DNA from: Methanoregula sp.
Lineage (GTDB): Archaea; Halobacteriota; Methanomicrobia; Methanomicrobiales; Methanospirillaceae
Assembly (NCBI GenBank): GCA_030653335.1
Contig: JAURZP010000093.1
Coordinates: forward strand, 1-6,164
Length of the DNA: 6,164 nucleotides
Direction of reading: 5' to 3'
The translations under genes were made by a program, and so were the position numbers. The notes below the pieces were generated by a model, which searched no databases, was not told the DNA's origin, and was given only the letters and a program-made list of their open reading frames with translations. Shown piece after piece: positions 1 through 6,164 of this stretch (the stretch's first letter is position 1; each line of letters starts with the position of its first letter).

Positions 1-2537
1 AAATTGTAAAAAATTATCAATACTACCAGAAACTCATCGGGGATAATACCCAAAATCTTCAGGAAACAATATTCAGTCTTCAACAAACAGATGCATACCT
101 GTCCGACAATCAAAAAGACAGCGATTTAAACGAGACAATTATTGCATTGGAACAGCAATTCAAGGTATATCGCTCGTTAGACAATAAATTACACAAGATT
201 GTTGCAGATCAAAAAATTGTCCTGAAAAAATATGAAAAGGCGGAACGGGATGTTTCGACTCATACAGTCGCCATGGAGCAGAAAAAACAGGAACTCGCAA
301 CTGCAAACCAGAATTTTAATGCGTTACAGGAAAGTCTTTCTGTTTTACTAAATGGAGAGGACCTCTCATTATGGCGGGAAAAAGAATCATCATTACGTGA
401 TAATCTCGATCGGATAAAACAGCTGAAAGCAACAACAGAAACCTTTGAAGAGCACCTCAAAGAGTTAAAAAACCTTTCCGAATCTCATAAAAAAATAAAA
501 AGTGACTCGGTAAAAAAATCCAAAAATCTTAAAACCCTTCAGAAAAATGCCCAGGTACAGGAAAAATATGTTGAGCAACTCGAAGAAAAAGAATCATTGG
601 TTGCCCGTATCCGGGATTTGGAAAATGAAAGGAAATTACTTGATGACAAAAAACCCTGTCCGCTTTGTGGATCATTAGACCATCCGTTTGCCAGGGGAAA
701 CACACCGGTTCCAGAAAAAATAACAACACAGCTTAAACATGAGAGAAAATCCTTAAAGGATCTTCATGAGAAGATAAGTCACCTGTCAATAGAAATTGCC
801 CATACCGAATCGGAACTTATCCAGAATAAACGGGATCAGGATAAATTAAACAATAAAATCCTCGAATGCAAAGAGACCTGGGCTATAGGATGCCAGGAAT
901 TCGGGCTTGAGGGTAATATTGCATTAAGGAATAAAGAAGTTACGAAATTACTGAACTCCTGCGAAAAAGAATTTATTTCCTGCCACGAACTGATTTCCCG
1001 TGCCGGCAAAAAAGAAAAAGAGCTTCAAAAAACAGAGCGGGTTGTCAATACATGCAAAGAAGAACTTGCAAATATTGAACTGGGAAAACAAACAGCTGTT
1101 TCCGAATTGAAATCTCATGAGTCTGAAAAACAACGATTACATGAGGAACATGATGGAACAGGTGCAGAGATTTTTGAATCCCTGGATGTACTTTCAAATC
1201 TCCTGGATAAGTACGGATACCGGGAATTCGATATAAAGAAATTACCGGCAATCATTAAAAATTTAACAAACCGGTCAAAAGAATACCAGGAACAGGCCCG
1301 GAAAAAACAGATACTGGAAAATGAAAATCTCCGGCTTTCATCTGAAATTTCTGCATACACTCAAAGTCTTAAGGATTCTAAAAAACAGTCCGATGCAAAA
1401 AGTACTCTCCTTTTGGAAAAAGAAAGCGCATTGAAGAAAGTTGTTGAACAGCGAACTTCAGTTTATGGGGATAAAAATCCGGACGATGAGGAGATAAAAA
1501 TTAAAAAATTGTTACAGGATCTCCTAAAAAACCATTCCGGTATTTTGAAAGGAAAAAATGAAATCTATCTGCAGTTGAATTCAATCGGGAGCCGGATCTC
1601 CAGTCTCAAAAATGTGATAGATACGGGGGGTGAGACTCTTCATCAACTTGAGATTTCTTTTACAAATGCCCGGGAAATCATTGGTTTTACCGATGAAAAT
1701 GAATTTATTAAAGCCCGTTTACCTGTGGATATATTTGATGACCTCCTGGCATTAGAGGATGGATTGCGTAACAGGGAGGTTCAGATTTCAACCCGGCTCA
1801 AGGATAAAAATGAGACATTAACCCGGGAACTCGGAAAAAATCTCACCGATCGCCCTGTCGGACAATTATCAGAGGAGTTTGAAATTCTAAGCGCCCGTAG
1901 TGATGAAACAAAAGATCGACTTGGTGCTATCGGAGAAGTTCTTAGAAAAAATGCTGATACCAGACAATTACAACACGATAAACTTGAAAAACTAGAAGCC
2001 CGGAAAAAAGAATGCGATCGCTGGGATCGGTTGCATGCATTGATCGGCTCTGCGGACGGGAAAAAGTTCCGGAATTTTGCACAGGGTCTTACGTTTGAGA
2101 TTTTAATATCTCATGCAAATCATCATCTGCAAAAAATGAGCGACCGGTATTTACTGGTGAAAAATTCCCTTGTAGCGCTGGATCTGAATGTAATAGATAA
2201 CTACCAGGCTGGTGAAATCCGATCCACAAAGAATCTTTCCGGGGGTGAAAGTTTCATCATCAGTTTATCTCTTGCTCTTGGTTTGTCAGGCATGGCAAGC
2301 CATAAAGTTCGCATTGATTCATTTTTCCTTGACGAAGGATTTGGCACACTCGATGATGATGCACTGGATACTGCACTCGAAACACTATCCGGGTTACAAC
2401 AGCAAGGCAAACTTATTGGTATAATCTCACATGTTGCTGCGATAAAAGAAAAAATCGCCACCCGGATTATTATTGAAAAAAGAGCGGGTGGGAGAAGCCG
2501 GTTAAAAGGTCCCGGATGTAAGTTTAAGTCTTTTTAA
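1..2537 (+). CDS. sbcC: SbcC-type nuclease ATPase subunit, 5'-truncated by window edge
   Basis: This is the SMC-like ATPase partner of the SbcD (Mre11-type) nuclease, which opens and trims DNA ends and hairpins in the cytoplasm. The frame is open from base 3 with no stop. The first in-frame start-like codon is a TTG at 147, inside coiled coil, so it is not a true start. Numbering residues from 147, a lysine/glutamate-rich coiled coil leads to the zinc hook CPLCGSLDHP (C171, C174; bases 657–686). A second long coiled-coil arm follows (about 190–640). Then come the ABC signature NLSGGES (near 696–702), the Walker B/D-loop FFLDEGFGTLD (D729, E730) and the switch histidine in ISHV (H762). The N-terminal Walker A lobe, probably a few hundred residues, is off-window. 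The CPxCGSxxHP hook and SFFLDEGFGTLD block are the bacterial SbcC form rather than typical archaeal Rad50. The gene is visibly more AT-rich than the kinase. No sbcD is seen; it may lie upstream. The family call is firm. Confidence 0.95.
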   Translation, partial: IVKNYQYYQKLIGDNTQNLQETIFSLQQTDAYLSDNQKDSDLNETIIALEQQFKVYRSLDNKLHKIVADQKIVLKKYEKAERDVSTHTVAMEQKKQELATANQNFNALQESLSVLLNGEDLSLWREKESSLRDNLDRIKQLKATTETFEEHLKELKNLSESHKKIKSDSVKKSKNLKTLQKNAQVQEKYVEQLEEKESLVARIRDLENERKLLDDKKPCPLCGSLDHPFARGNTPVPEKITTQLKHERKSLKDLHEKISHLSIEIAHTESELIQNKRDQDKLNNKILECKETWAIGCQEFGLEGNIALRNKEVTKLLNSCEKEFISCHELISRAGKKEKELQKTERVVNTCKEELANIELGKQTAVSELKSHESEKQRLHEEHDGTGAEIFESLDVLSNLLDKYGYREFDIKKLPAIIKNLTNRSKEYQEQARKKQILENENLRLSSEISAYTQSLKDSKKQSDAKSTLLLEKESALKKVVEQRTSVYGDKNPDDEEIKIKKLLQDLLKNHSGILKGKNEIYLQLNSIGSRISSLKNVIDTGGETLHQLEISFTNAREIIGFTDENEFIKARLPVDIFDDLLALEDGLRNREVQISTRLKDKNETLTRELGKNLTDRPVGQLSEEFEILSARSDETKDRLGAIGEVLRKNADTRQLQHDKLEKLEARKKECDRWDRLHALIGSADGKKFRNFAQGLTFEILISHANHHLQKMSDRYLLVKNSLVALDLNVIDNYQAGEIRSTKNLSGGESFIISLSLALGLSGMASHKVRIDSFFLDEGFGTLDDDALDTALETLSGLQQQGKLIGIISHVAAIKEKIATRIIIEKRAGGRSRLKGPGCKFKSF
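2531..2535 (+). terminator. Possible T-tract terminator at sbcC stop
   Basis: Five consecutive T residues run into the TAA stop of sbcC, followed by further T-rich sequence to about 2560. Archaeal RNA polymerase can terminate at such tracts without a hairpin. The tract is short, so this is only a suggestion. Confidence 0.2.
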
Positions 2538-2709
2538 TGTTCGATGGTTAATTCATTTCTGGTAATTCTCGTGAGCGATAGATCTTTTACCCAAGATTTC
2601 CATGGGTGAGGAATGGAAAACCGCAAGTTCGGCGTCAGGCTATGCGTTGTGACCCGTCTGCCGAAAAGATCAACCAGACTTGCTCACCCGGATCAACAAC
2701 TTCGCAATC
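2538..2709. other. Intergenic stretch with small inverted repeats
   Basis: No convincing gene was found here. An 8-nt inverted repeat (GATCTTTT at 2581–2588, AAAAGATC at 2664–2671) encloses a 5-bp hairpin ACCCA/TGGGT (2589–2607) and a TCGGC/GCCGA pair (about 2629–2665) with an inner GTCA/TGAC pair. The frame that continues into the next ORF is open from 2566 but is interrupted by a TGA at 2650–2652. A 47-codon ORF (2613–2756) has GGTGAG just before its ATG, but the spacing is only 2 nt and the protein is not recognisable. The structures are short enough to be chance. Confidence 0.3.
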
Positions 2710-2731
2710 ATGGACGTCCCCAATCGTGTAA
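2694..2731. repeat. Possible third, strongly diverged copy of the 78-nt repeat (partial)
   Basis: Read on the minus strand, this stretch aligns to the minus-strand reading of the repeat at 3007–3084 with about 26 of 38 matches and one in-frame 9-nt gap. The translated alignment is VTRLGTSM–IA against FTRLAPSV…IA. The match is weak and was found by eye, so chance cannot be excluded. Confidence 0.2.
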
Positions 2732-3084
2732 CCGCGACAACCGGATCCAGTTGTGACGATAGTGTAATATATCTCAAGTCGGTAATGTTGAATAATATCA
2801 AAATTCCTGATAGATACAAAATTCCGGAACCGTCCGTCATGTTTGAAAAAATCCTGATCACTCCCATACTGTCAGAACAGCACGAGAGGATTACTCTACG
2901 TAACGGCAGGACAAAACAGATCCGGAAAATTATTCTTCGCCGGATTCCGGGCTATGAAACCATACGCAAAAGACAAAAACATCCAGTACTGGATTCTTCT
3001 TTCAGAATGCTGGGCGAGTTTGCGAACACGCTCGCAATCGAGATGGGCACGGACGGGGCGAGCCGGGTAAAGGAAGTCGAATGA
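2710..3084 (+). pseudogene. Unrecognised small ORF, possibly a decayed UspA-like fragment fused to repeat copy 1
   Basis: The open frame runs to a TGA at 3082–3084. A TTG start at 2680 is possible; ATGs lie at 2710, 2785 and 2839. None has a convincing ribosome binding site. A TATA-like TAATATAT lies at 2765–2772, which would fit only the 2839 start. From 2839 the protein reads MFEKILITPILSEQHERI, then IRKIILRRIPG. This faintly resembles the first strand, helix and second strand of universal stress proteins (typically MFxKILxxTDxSE), but the DxS motif and all later Usp motifs, including the ATP-binding glycine motif, are missing. The last 25 codons are the first copy of the 78-nt repeat. The frame is also open upstream to 2566 apart from one TGA at 2650. 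Function unknown. It may be a real small protein, a remnant, or a chance frame. Confidence 0.3.
3007..3084 (+). repeat. 78-nt ATG-to-TGA repeat unit, copy 1 (25-codon mini-ORF)
   Basis: This unit is directly repeated at 3611–3688 with 59 of 78 bases identical and no gaps. Similarity stops sharply at the ATG on one side and the TGA on the other. It encodes MLGEFANTLAIE…SRVKEVE. A small hairpin (CTCG CAAT CGAG, 3024–3035 region) is kept in the other copy with one G·U pair. The minus strand is also open (TRLAPSVPISIASVFANSP), so the coding strand is not settled. No Shine–Dalgarno sequence precedes the ATG, and here the unit is in frame with the longer upstream ORF. Confidence 0.7.
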
Positions 3085-3096
3085 CGCGGCCAGGTG

Positions 3097-3110
3097 TCCC
3101 TGTTCCGGGA
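3097..3110 (+). other. Small hairpin upstream of zinc-ribbon gene
   Basis: TCCC pairs with GGGA around a 6-nt loop, ending 9 nt before the ATG at 3120. The region between (GATGATGAGTT) holds at best a weak ribosome binding site. The hairpin could limit access to the start, but a 4-bp stem is easily coincidental. Confidence 0.2.
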
Positions 3111-3119
3111 TGATGAGTT

Positions 3120-3491
3120 ATGCAATGCTGTCCTGTCTGTTCCAGCGATGAGGTATACAGTCTTCTCAATACACTGCACTGCAAGCGGTGCAAGAATATC
3201 TGGAAAGAGGGAAAAGGCCCGGACACGTCCTCTGCCTGCGGATCCCCACTCCCGGACAATTCGCTGATAGTCAGGAAAAGGATCGATCCTCTCGAAACAA
3301 GGCTGGAAAAGAAACTGAATATCTGCCTCACGAGATCCGGGGGGAAATTCTGTCTCACCACAATGACCTGGCAGGCCGGGGATATTTCTCAGGAACTGTT
3401 CAGGAGATACTTAAAGCGCTGCGTGAAAAACCGGGCCCTGGCAGAAACAAAGGATCGCTATGGACGGACATGGTACTCCCGGCCCGGATAG
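3120..3491 (+). CDS. Small zinc-ribbon protein of unknown function
   Basis: This is a 123-residue protein starting at ATG 3120; only a weak purine-rich GATGATGAG lies upstream. The N-terminus is a treble-clef/zinc-ribbon pair: CPVC (C4, C7) and CKRC (C21, C24), then NIWKEG. A variable linker (about 30–50) follows. A basic, probably helical C-terminal half contains LETRLEKKL, KFCLTTMTWQAGDI, LFRRYLKRCVKNRAL and YGRTWYSRPG. That layout suggests a winged-helix-like or other nucleic-acid-binding fold behind the zinc ribbon, but this is inference. No transmembrane segment or signal peptide is seen. I believe similar proteins occur in Methanomicrobiales but could not check. The gene sits alone between two copies of a 78-nt repeat. 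An overlapping longer frame (3188–3688) is rejected because it lacks any domain logic. The ORF is likely real; its function is unknown. Confidence 0.75.
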   Translation: MQCCPVCSSDEVYSLLNTLHCKRCKNIWKEGKGPDTSSACGSPLPDNSLIVRKRIDPLETRLEKKLNICLTRSGGKFCLTTMTWQAGDISQELFRRYLKRCVKNRALAETKDRYGRTWYSRPG

Positions 3492-3496
3492 TTTCC

Positions 3497-3536
3497 CCAC
3501 GCATTCCTGTCATATCGAACAGGATATCTGGCGTGG
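3497..3536 (+). other. Composite hairpin just after zinc-ribbon stop
   Basis: CCACGC (3497–3502) pairs with GCGTGG (3531–3536). Inside it, TCCTGT (3505–3510) pairs with ACAGGA (3519–3524) around an 8-nt loop. An asymmetric internal loop (2 nt against 6 nt) separates the two stems, giving 12 base pairs in all, starting 6 nt after the stop codon. No T tract follows, so it is not an ordinary intrinsic terminator. It may stabilise the 3' end of the transcript or bind a protein. Confidence 0.5.
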
Positions 3537-3610
3537 AAGGCTCCTCTGTCCCCCTCCTCACTCCAGAAGTCCCGCTTCTTTGGATCCTCCTCATCTCCCA
3601 CATCGGCGTG

Positions 3611-3688
3611 ATGCAGGGCGAATTTGCAAACACGCTCGTGATTGAGATAAGCCCCAACCAGTCAAGCCGGGTTAAGGTAGTTGAGTGA
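3611..3688 (+). repeat. 78-nt ATG-to-TGA repeat unit, copy 2 (25-codon mini-ORF)
   Basis: This is the second direct copy, exactly 604 bp from copy 1 and the same length. It encodes MQGEFANTLVIE…SRVKVVE; 16 of 25 residues match copy 1. The variable residues cluster in the middle (codons 13–18). The first 12 codons differ mostly by third-position changes. No ribosome binding site precedes the ATG. On the minus strand the unit reads HSTTLTRLDWLGLISITSV and is preceded by an ATG at 3696. Confidence 0.7.
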
Positions 3689-3728
3689 ACAACCATGACT
3701 TCGGCAACAGTTCCGGATTGTATACGGC

Positions 3729-3734
3729 TTTTTT
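3729..3734 (+). terminator. T6 tract, possible terminator for plus-strand transcripts
   Basis: Six T residues follow a weak CCG…CGG pairing (3713–3727). The tract sits just before the 3' end of the convergent kinase, where a plus-strand transcript would need to stop. Archaeal termination at T tracts is well known; assigning this one is inference. Confidence 0.3.
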
Positions 3735-3756
3735 ATCCATGTTCAGATAGCCTTTG

Positions 3757-6164
3757 TTACGGGTTACCGGAAAACCGGTATACCCCTTTTGGCACGGTGA
3801 TCTCGAACCGGGCGCCCTTTCCGGCTTCACCGGTCTCCCTGATGGTAATGCCGGTAATGGAAAGGATCTCGCGGGAGAGGAACAAGCCAAGTCCAGCCCT
3901 CCTTCCATATTCCTGTTCAAAGATCTTTTCTTTCAGATCAGTAGGAATTCCTGTCCCGTTGTCTTCAAAAAACAGGATCAATCCCTCAGATGATTCATAA
4001 TAACAGATAGTAAGTTCAGTTGCTGTCTGGCCATGCTCTACAATATTTTCTGCAAGCGCAAAAAAGACATTTTCAAGGAGCGGATCTGCATAAATCTCCA
4101 CACCGCCGGCTTCAAGCCGCCGTGATAATTTTGAGATATCCAGGTGTGAAATTCCCATGAGGAGGGACTGGTGGACATTCTGCCATACGGGCGGTTTTAA
4201 ACCAAGGCTCTGGTAGATACTGGTAAATTTTAGTGATTCCGCAATTGTCTGAACGATTTTTAACTCTTTTTCCTTGAAAAGTCGTAGTTTTTCATCCATA
4301 GGTATCATCTTTTCAAGCTCGAAATACCCGGAAAGAGAGAAAATTGCATTCTGGATATCAGAAAAGGTGATGGAGTTTAACATGTTCAGTTTCCTGCGGG
4401 CGAGGTGCAATGCCTCCTCCGCCCGTTTGCGCTCGGTCACATCCCGGATTGACTCGATAGCTCCGATAATATTGCCCCCGGTATCATAGAGCGGGGAAGC
4501 GATGAACCAGACATAGGCTCCCTCCCCCCTGAAAAGACGCTGGATATACATCTCTGAAATAAATTTGTCCCCTTTTTTCTGAACATAGGGATACCTGGCA
4601 CGGATCTCCTCATCATCCTGAAAAATCAGGTCGATGAGGAGCGGCCGTTGCTCGCCATACACCGGGATGGAGTACTCATGTTTGCTATTTCCCATGATTT
4701 CGCCGGCAGCAACACCGGTCATCTCCTCCATTGCCCGGTTCCATGCAATAACTGCGCCCTGCCGGTCGATAGCAAATGTTGCATCCGGCAGGTGGTTGAT
4801 GATATCGATGAACCGCCGCTCGGACTGTTTCAGTTTTTCCTCCGCCCGCTTGCGCTCGGTAATATCCAGAAGAACACCAGAAAAGACCTGTTCATTATCC
4901 GATTTTACCGGTTCCGAGATTCCATGGAGATACAACTCCCTGCCGTCCGACCGGATGAACCTGCCTTCCCAGTCCCATATCCTCTCCTCCCGGATCGCGG
5001 TATCAACCGATGCAAGGAATTTCTCCCGTTCCTCCGGCACAATACCTGCAGTAAAACGCGGGAAAAAATCATCGGGGGTATTGTCAATACCCAGGATATC
5101 GATGGAACGCTCGTTCACATAGTACAACCCCATATCCCCGGCAGGGCGGGCATAGAACTGGAAGACAATTCCCGGGATATGCTCTGCAACACCACGGAAA
5201 CGGTTCTCACTTCGCCGCAGGGCTGCCTCGGTTGTCTGTAACTCCTCGTAATTTGCCCGCAGCTCCTCCTCTGTTGCAGTAATCTCTTCGTAGGCAACAT
5301 AAATTTCCTCATTCTTCGTTAACAGTTCTTCCCGGCTTTGCAGCAGCGCGGTCTGGCGTTCCTGGATTGCATTATTCATATGACGGAAATCTGTTGCAAG
5401 CCTGTCCAGTTCGAAAACGGTCCCGGATACTGGCGATAAGTTTGAACTTTTACTGAAATCGCCCTCTGCCAGTGCTGTAACGCTCTGGCTGAGCTGCTCA
5501 AGCGGCCGGACAACCTGCTCACGGAGCTGTGCGCGGAGATTCCACGCAAGGAAAAGCCAGATAAGGATTAACACACCCATGGTCAGCCCGAGGATGAGGG
5601 CATACAATCCGAAAGCCGCCAGAAGCGGGACCTGGTCAACGACAACCCACCCGGTCCGGTCCACCCGCGCTGCACTCCCGAGGACCATGGTCCCGTCATA
5701 GGTATAGAGAAGTGTGGCCTGCCCGGTAACCCCCTGCCTGAATATCTCTAAGTTTCCCTGGTTCGTCTGCTGCCGGACAAGATCCGGAGACGGGTGGGCA
5801 AGCAGCATGCCATACTGGTCCAGTATGAAAACAAAATCCCTGCCCGGCACGTCTTTTGATGCAGTGATCTCCTGCTGGAATGCATCGAGGCTCAGCTCGC
5901 CGGCAATGGAACCACCCGAAGGGACATCACGGATAATGTAGACCGTGGGATTGCCCGTGCGCAGCGAGATGAACGGGCGGGAGATGCGGTAATTTTTCTG
6001 TTCACCGGTCATGCGGTAGGAGGGCATATTGGACATGTCCAGTCCCATATACCGGACATCCGGAGGTACCATCTGGACAATCCTGTTGTCCTTGTCCAGG
6101 TAATAGAGCGTGTCAAAATACCGGTATGCTTCGTAGGTCCCCTGCATGAACGTCCGGGTCTCTT
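3757..6164 (-). CDS. Membrane sensor histidine-kinase-like protein (Cache–HAMP–PAS–PAS–HATPase), 5'-truncated; phospho-acceptor His replaced by Ser
   Basis: This would be a membrane sensor protein of a two-component pathway. The frame is open to the right edge, so the ATG at 6147 is probably internal. Residues below count from it. Residues 1–170 form an extracytoplasmic double-Cache ligand domain (YYLDKDNRIVQMVPPD, FVFILDQYGMLLAHPSP). The transmembrane helix is about 174–202, and any first helix is off-window. HAMP spans about 203–262 and a signalling coiled coil rich in EELRANYEELQ about 265–315. PAS1 is 315–430 and PAS2 441–573; each ends in TERKRAEE, so a 23-nt near-identical segment recurs at 4415–4437 and 4838–4860. 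The dimerisation segment reads NSITFSDIQNAI (591–602): where related kinases have RHDIxN, position 596 is Ser (codon 4360–4362). The ATPase domain is intact: N-box LAENIVEH (N701), G1 DNGTGIP (D729), G2 GLGLFL and GKGARFEI. There is no receiver domain. It is either a non-canonical kinase or a pseudokinase. It converges on the sbcC side. Confidence 0.92.
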   Translation of the reverse strand, partial: ETRTFMQGTYEAYRYFDTLYYLDKDNRIVQMVPPDVRYMGLDMSNMPSYRMTGEQKNYRISRPFISLRTGNPTVYIIRDVPSGGSIAGELSLDAFQQEITASKDVPGRDFVFILDQYGMLLAHPSPDLVRQQTNQGNLEIFRQGVTGQATLLYTYDGTMVLGSAARVDRTGWVVVDQVPLLAAFGLYALILGLTMGVLILIWLFLAWNLRAQLREQVVRPLEQLSQSVTALAEGDFSKSSNLSPVSGTVFELDRLATDFRHMNNAIQERQTALLQSREELLTKNEEIYVAYEEITATEEELRANYEELQTTEAALRRSENRFRGVAEHIPGIVFQFYARPAGDMGLYYVNERSIDILGIDNTPDDFFPRFTAGIVPEEREKFLASVDTAIREERIWDWEGRFIRSDGRELYLHGISEPVKSDNEQVFSGVLLDITERKRAEEKLKQSERRFIDIINHLPDATFAIDRQGAVIAWNRAMEEMTGVAAGEIMGNSKHEYSIPVYGEQRPLLIDLIFQDDEEIRARYPYVQKKGDKFISEMYIQRLFRGEGAYVWFIASPLYDTGGNIIGAIESIRDVTERKRAEEALHLARRKLNMLNSITFSDIQNAIFSLSGYFELEKMIPMDEKLRLFKEKELKIVQTIAESLKFTSIYQSLGLKPPVWQNVHQSLLMGISHLDISKLSRRLEAGGVEIYADPLLENVFFALAENIVEHGQTATELTICYYESSEGLILFFEDNGTGIPTDLKEKIFEQEYGRRAGLGLFLSREILSITGITIRETGEAGKGARFEITVPKGVYRFSGNP

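Larger units (their letters stand above)
3492..3756. other. Intergenic region between convergent genes
   Basis: This 265-base stretch separates the zinc-ribbon gene from the convergently transcribed kinase. It holds the composite hairpin at 3497–3536, a pyrimidine-rich section (3541–3605), the second 78-nt repeat and a T6 tract. No RNA gene was recognised. Confidence 0.5.

Noticed and set aside
147..149. TTG as start codon of the first gene
   Set aside because: The frame is open and coiled-coil-like all the way to base 3, and the SbcC N-terminal ATPase lobe is missing, so the TTG is internal.
2650..2652. In-frame TGA as a recoded codon (selenocysteine)
   Set aside because: No selenocysteine-type protein or insertion structure is visible, and methanogens of this group are not known for it; pyrrolysine would need TAG.
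2613..2756. 47-codon ORF preceded by GGTGAG
   Set aside because: The spacing to the ATG is only 2 nt, the protein resembles nothing I know, and its composition looks non-coding.
3107..3170. C/D-box-like ATGATGA and GCGATGA near the zinc-ribbon start
   Set aside because: No matching CTGA D boxes at suitable spacing and no terminal stem, so a guide RNA is not supported.
3188..3688. 166-codon plus-strand frame overlapping the zinc-ribbon gene
   Set aside because: It overlaps a frame with clear CxxC motifs, has no recognisable domain, and is best explained as a shadow that happens to run into repeat copy 2.
4415..4860. 23-nt near-identical segments at 4415–4437 and 4838–4860
   Set aside because: They encode the TERKRAEE linker that follows each PAS domain, so they are explained by domain repetition rather than a mobile repeat.
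4634..5241. Long plus-strand frames (162 and 197 codons) inside the kinase
   Set aside because: They are antisense to well-recognised PAS and coiled-coil coding sequence; no independent support.
6145..6147. ATG as true start of the kinase
   Set aside because: The frame continues open to the window edge and the first membrane helix expected before a Cache domain is missing, so the gene is most likely truncated here.

Overview
The window most likely comes from a methanogenic archaeon of the Methanomicrobiales (Methanoregula-like). The main pointers are the Cache–HAMP–PAS–PAS sensor kinase, whose C-terminal ATPase segment reads like the kinases expanded in that order, and a small zinc-ribbon protein of a type I associate with the same group. 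Both are recognised from memory, not from a search.

Layout. Bases 1–2537 (+) hold the C-terminal two thirds of a bacterial-type SbcC nuclease ATPase. Its frame is open through the left edge, so the N-terminal ATPase lobe lies outside the window. Bases 2538–3119 are poorly coding: they hold an interrupted frame, possibly carrying a decayed universal-stress-protein start, and end in the first copy of a 78-nt ATG-to-TGA repeat. Bases 3120–3491 (+) encode a 123-residue zinc-ribbon protein. Bases 3492–3756 contain a composite hairpin just after that gene, the second copy of the 78-nt repeat, and a T6 tract. Bases 3757–6164 (-) encode a membrane sensor kinase, also cut by the window edge, that runs convergently towards the other genes.

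How the parts relate. SbcC acts in double-strand-break and hairpin processing with SbcD, which is not in the window. The kinase is a separate, convergent signalling unit. Nothing in the sequence ties the two together. The most unusual points are (i) a serine where the kinase should carry its phospho-acceptor histidine, although its ATP-binding motifs are intact, and (ii) a pair of equal-length 25-codon repeat units flanking the zinc-ribbon gene, whose differences are concentrated at third codon positions. I do not see a clear new multi-gene system. The repeat pair and the atypical kinase are the leads worth following.
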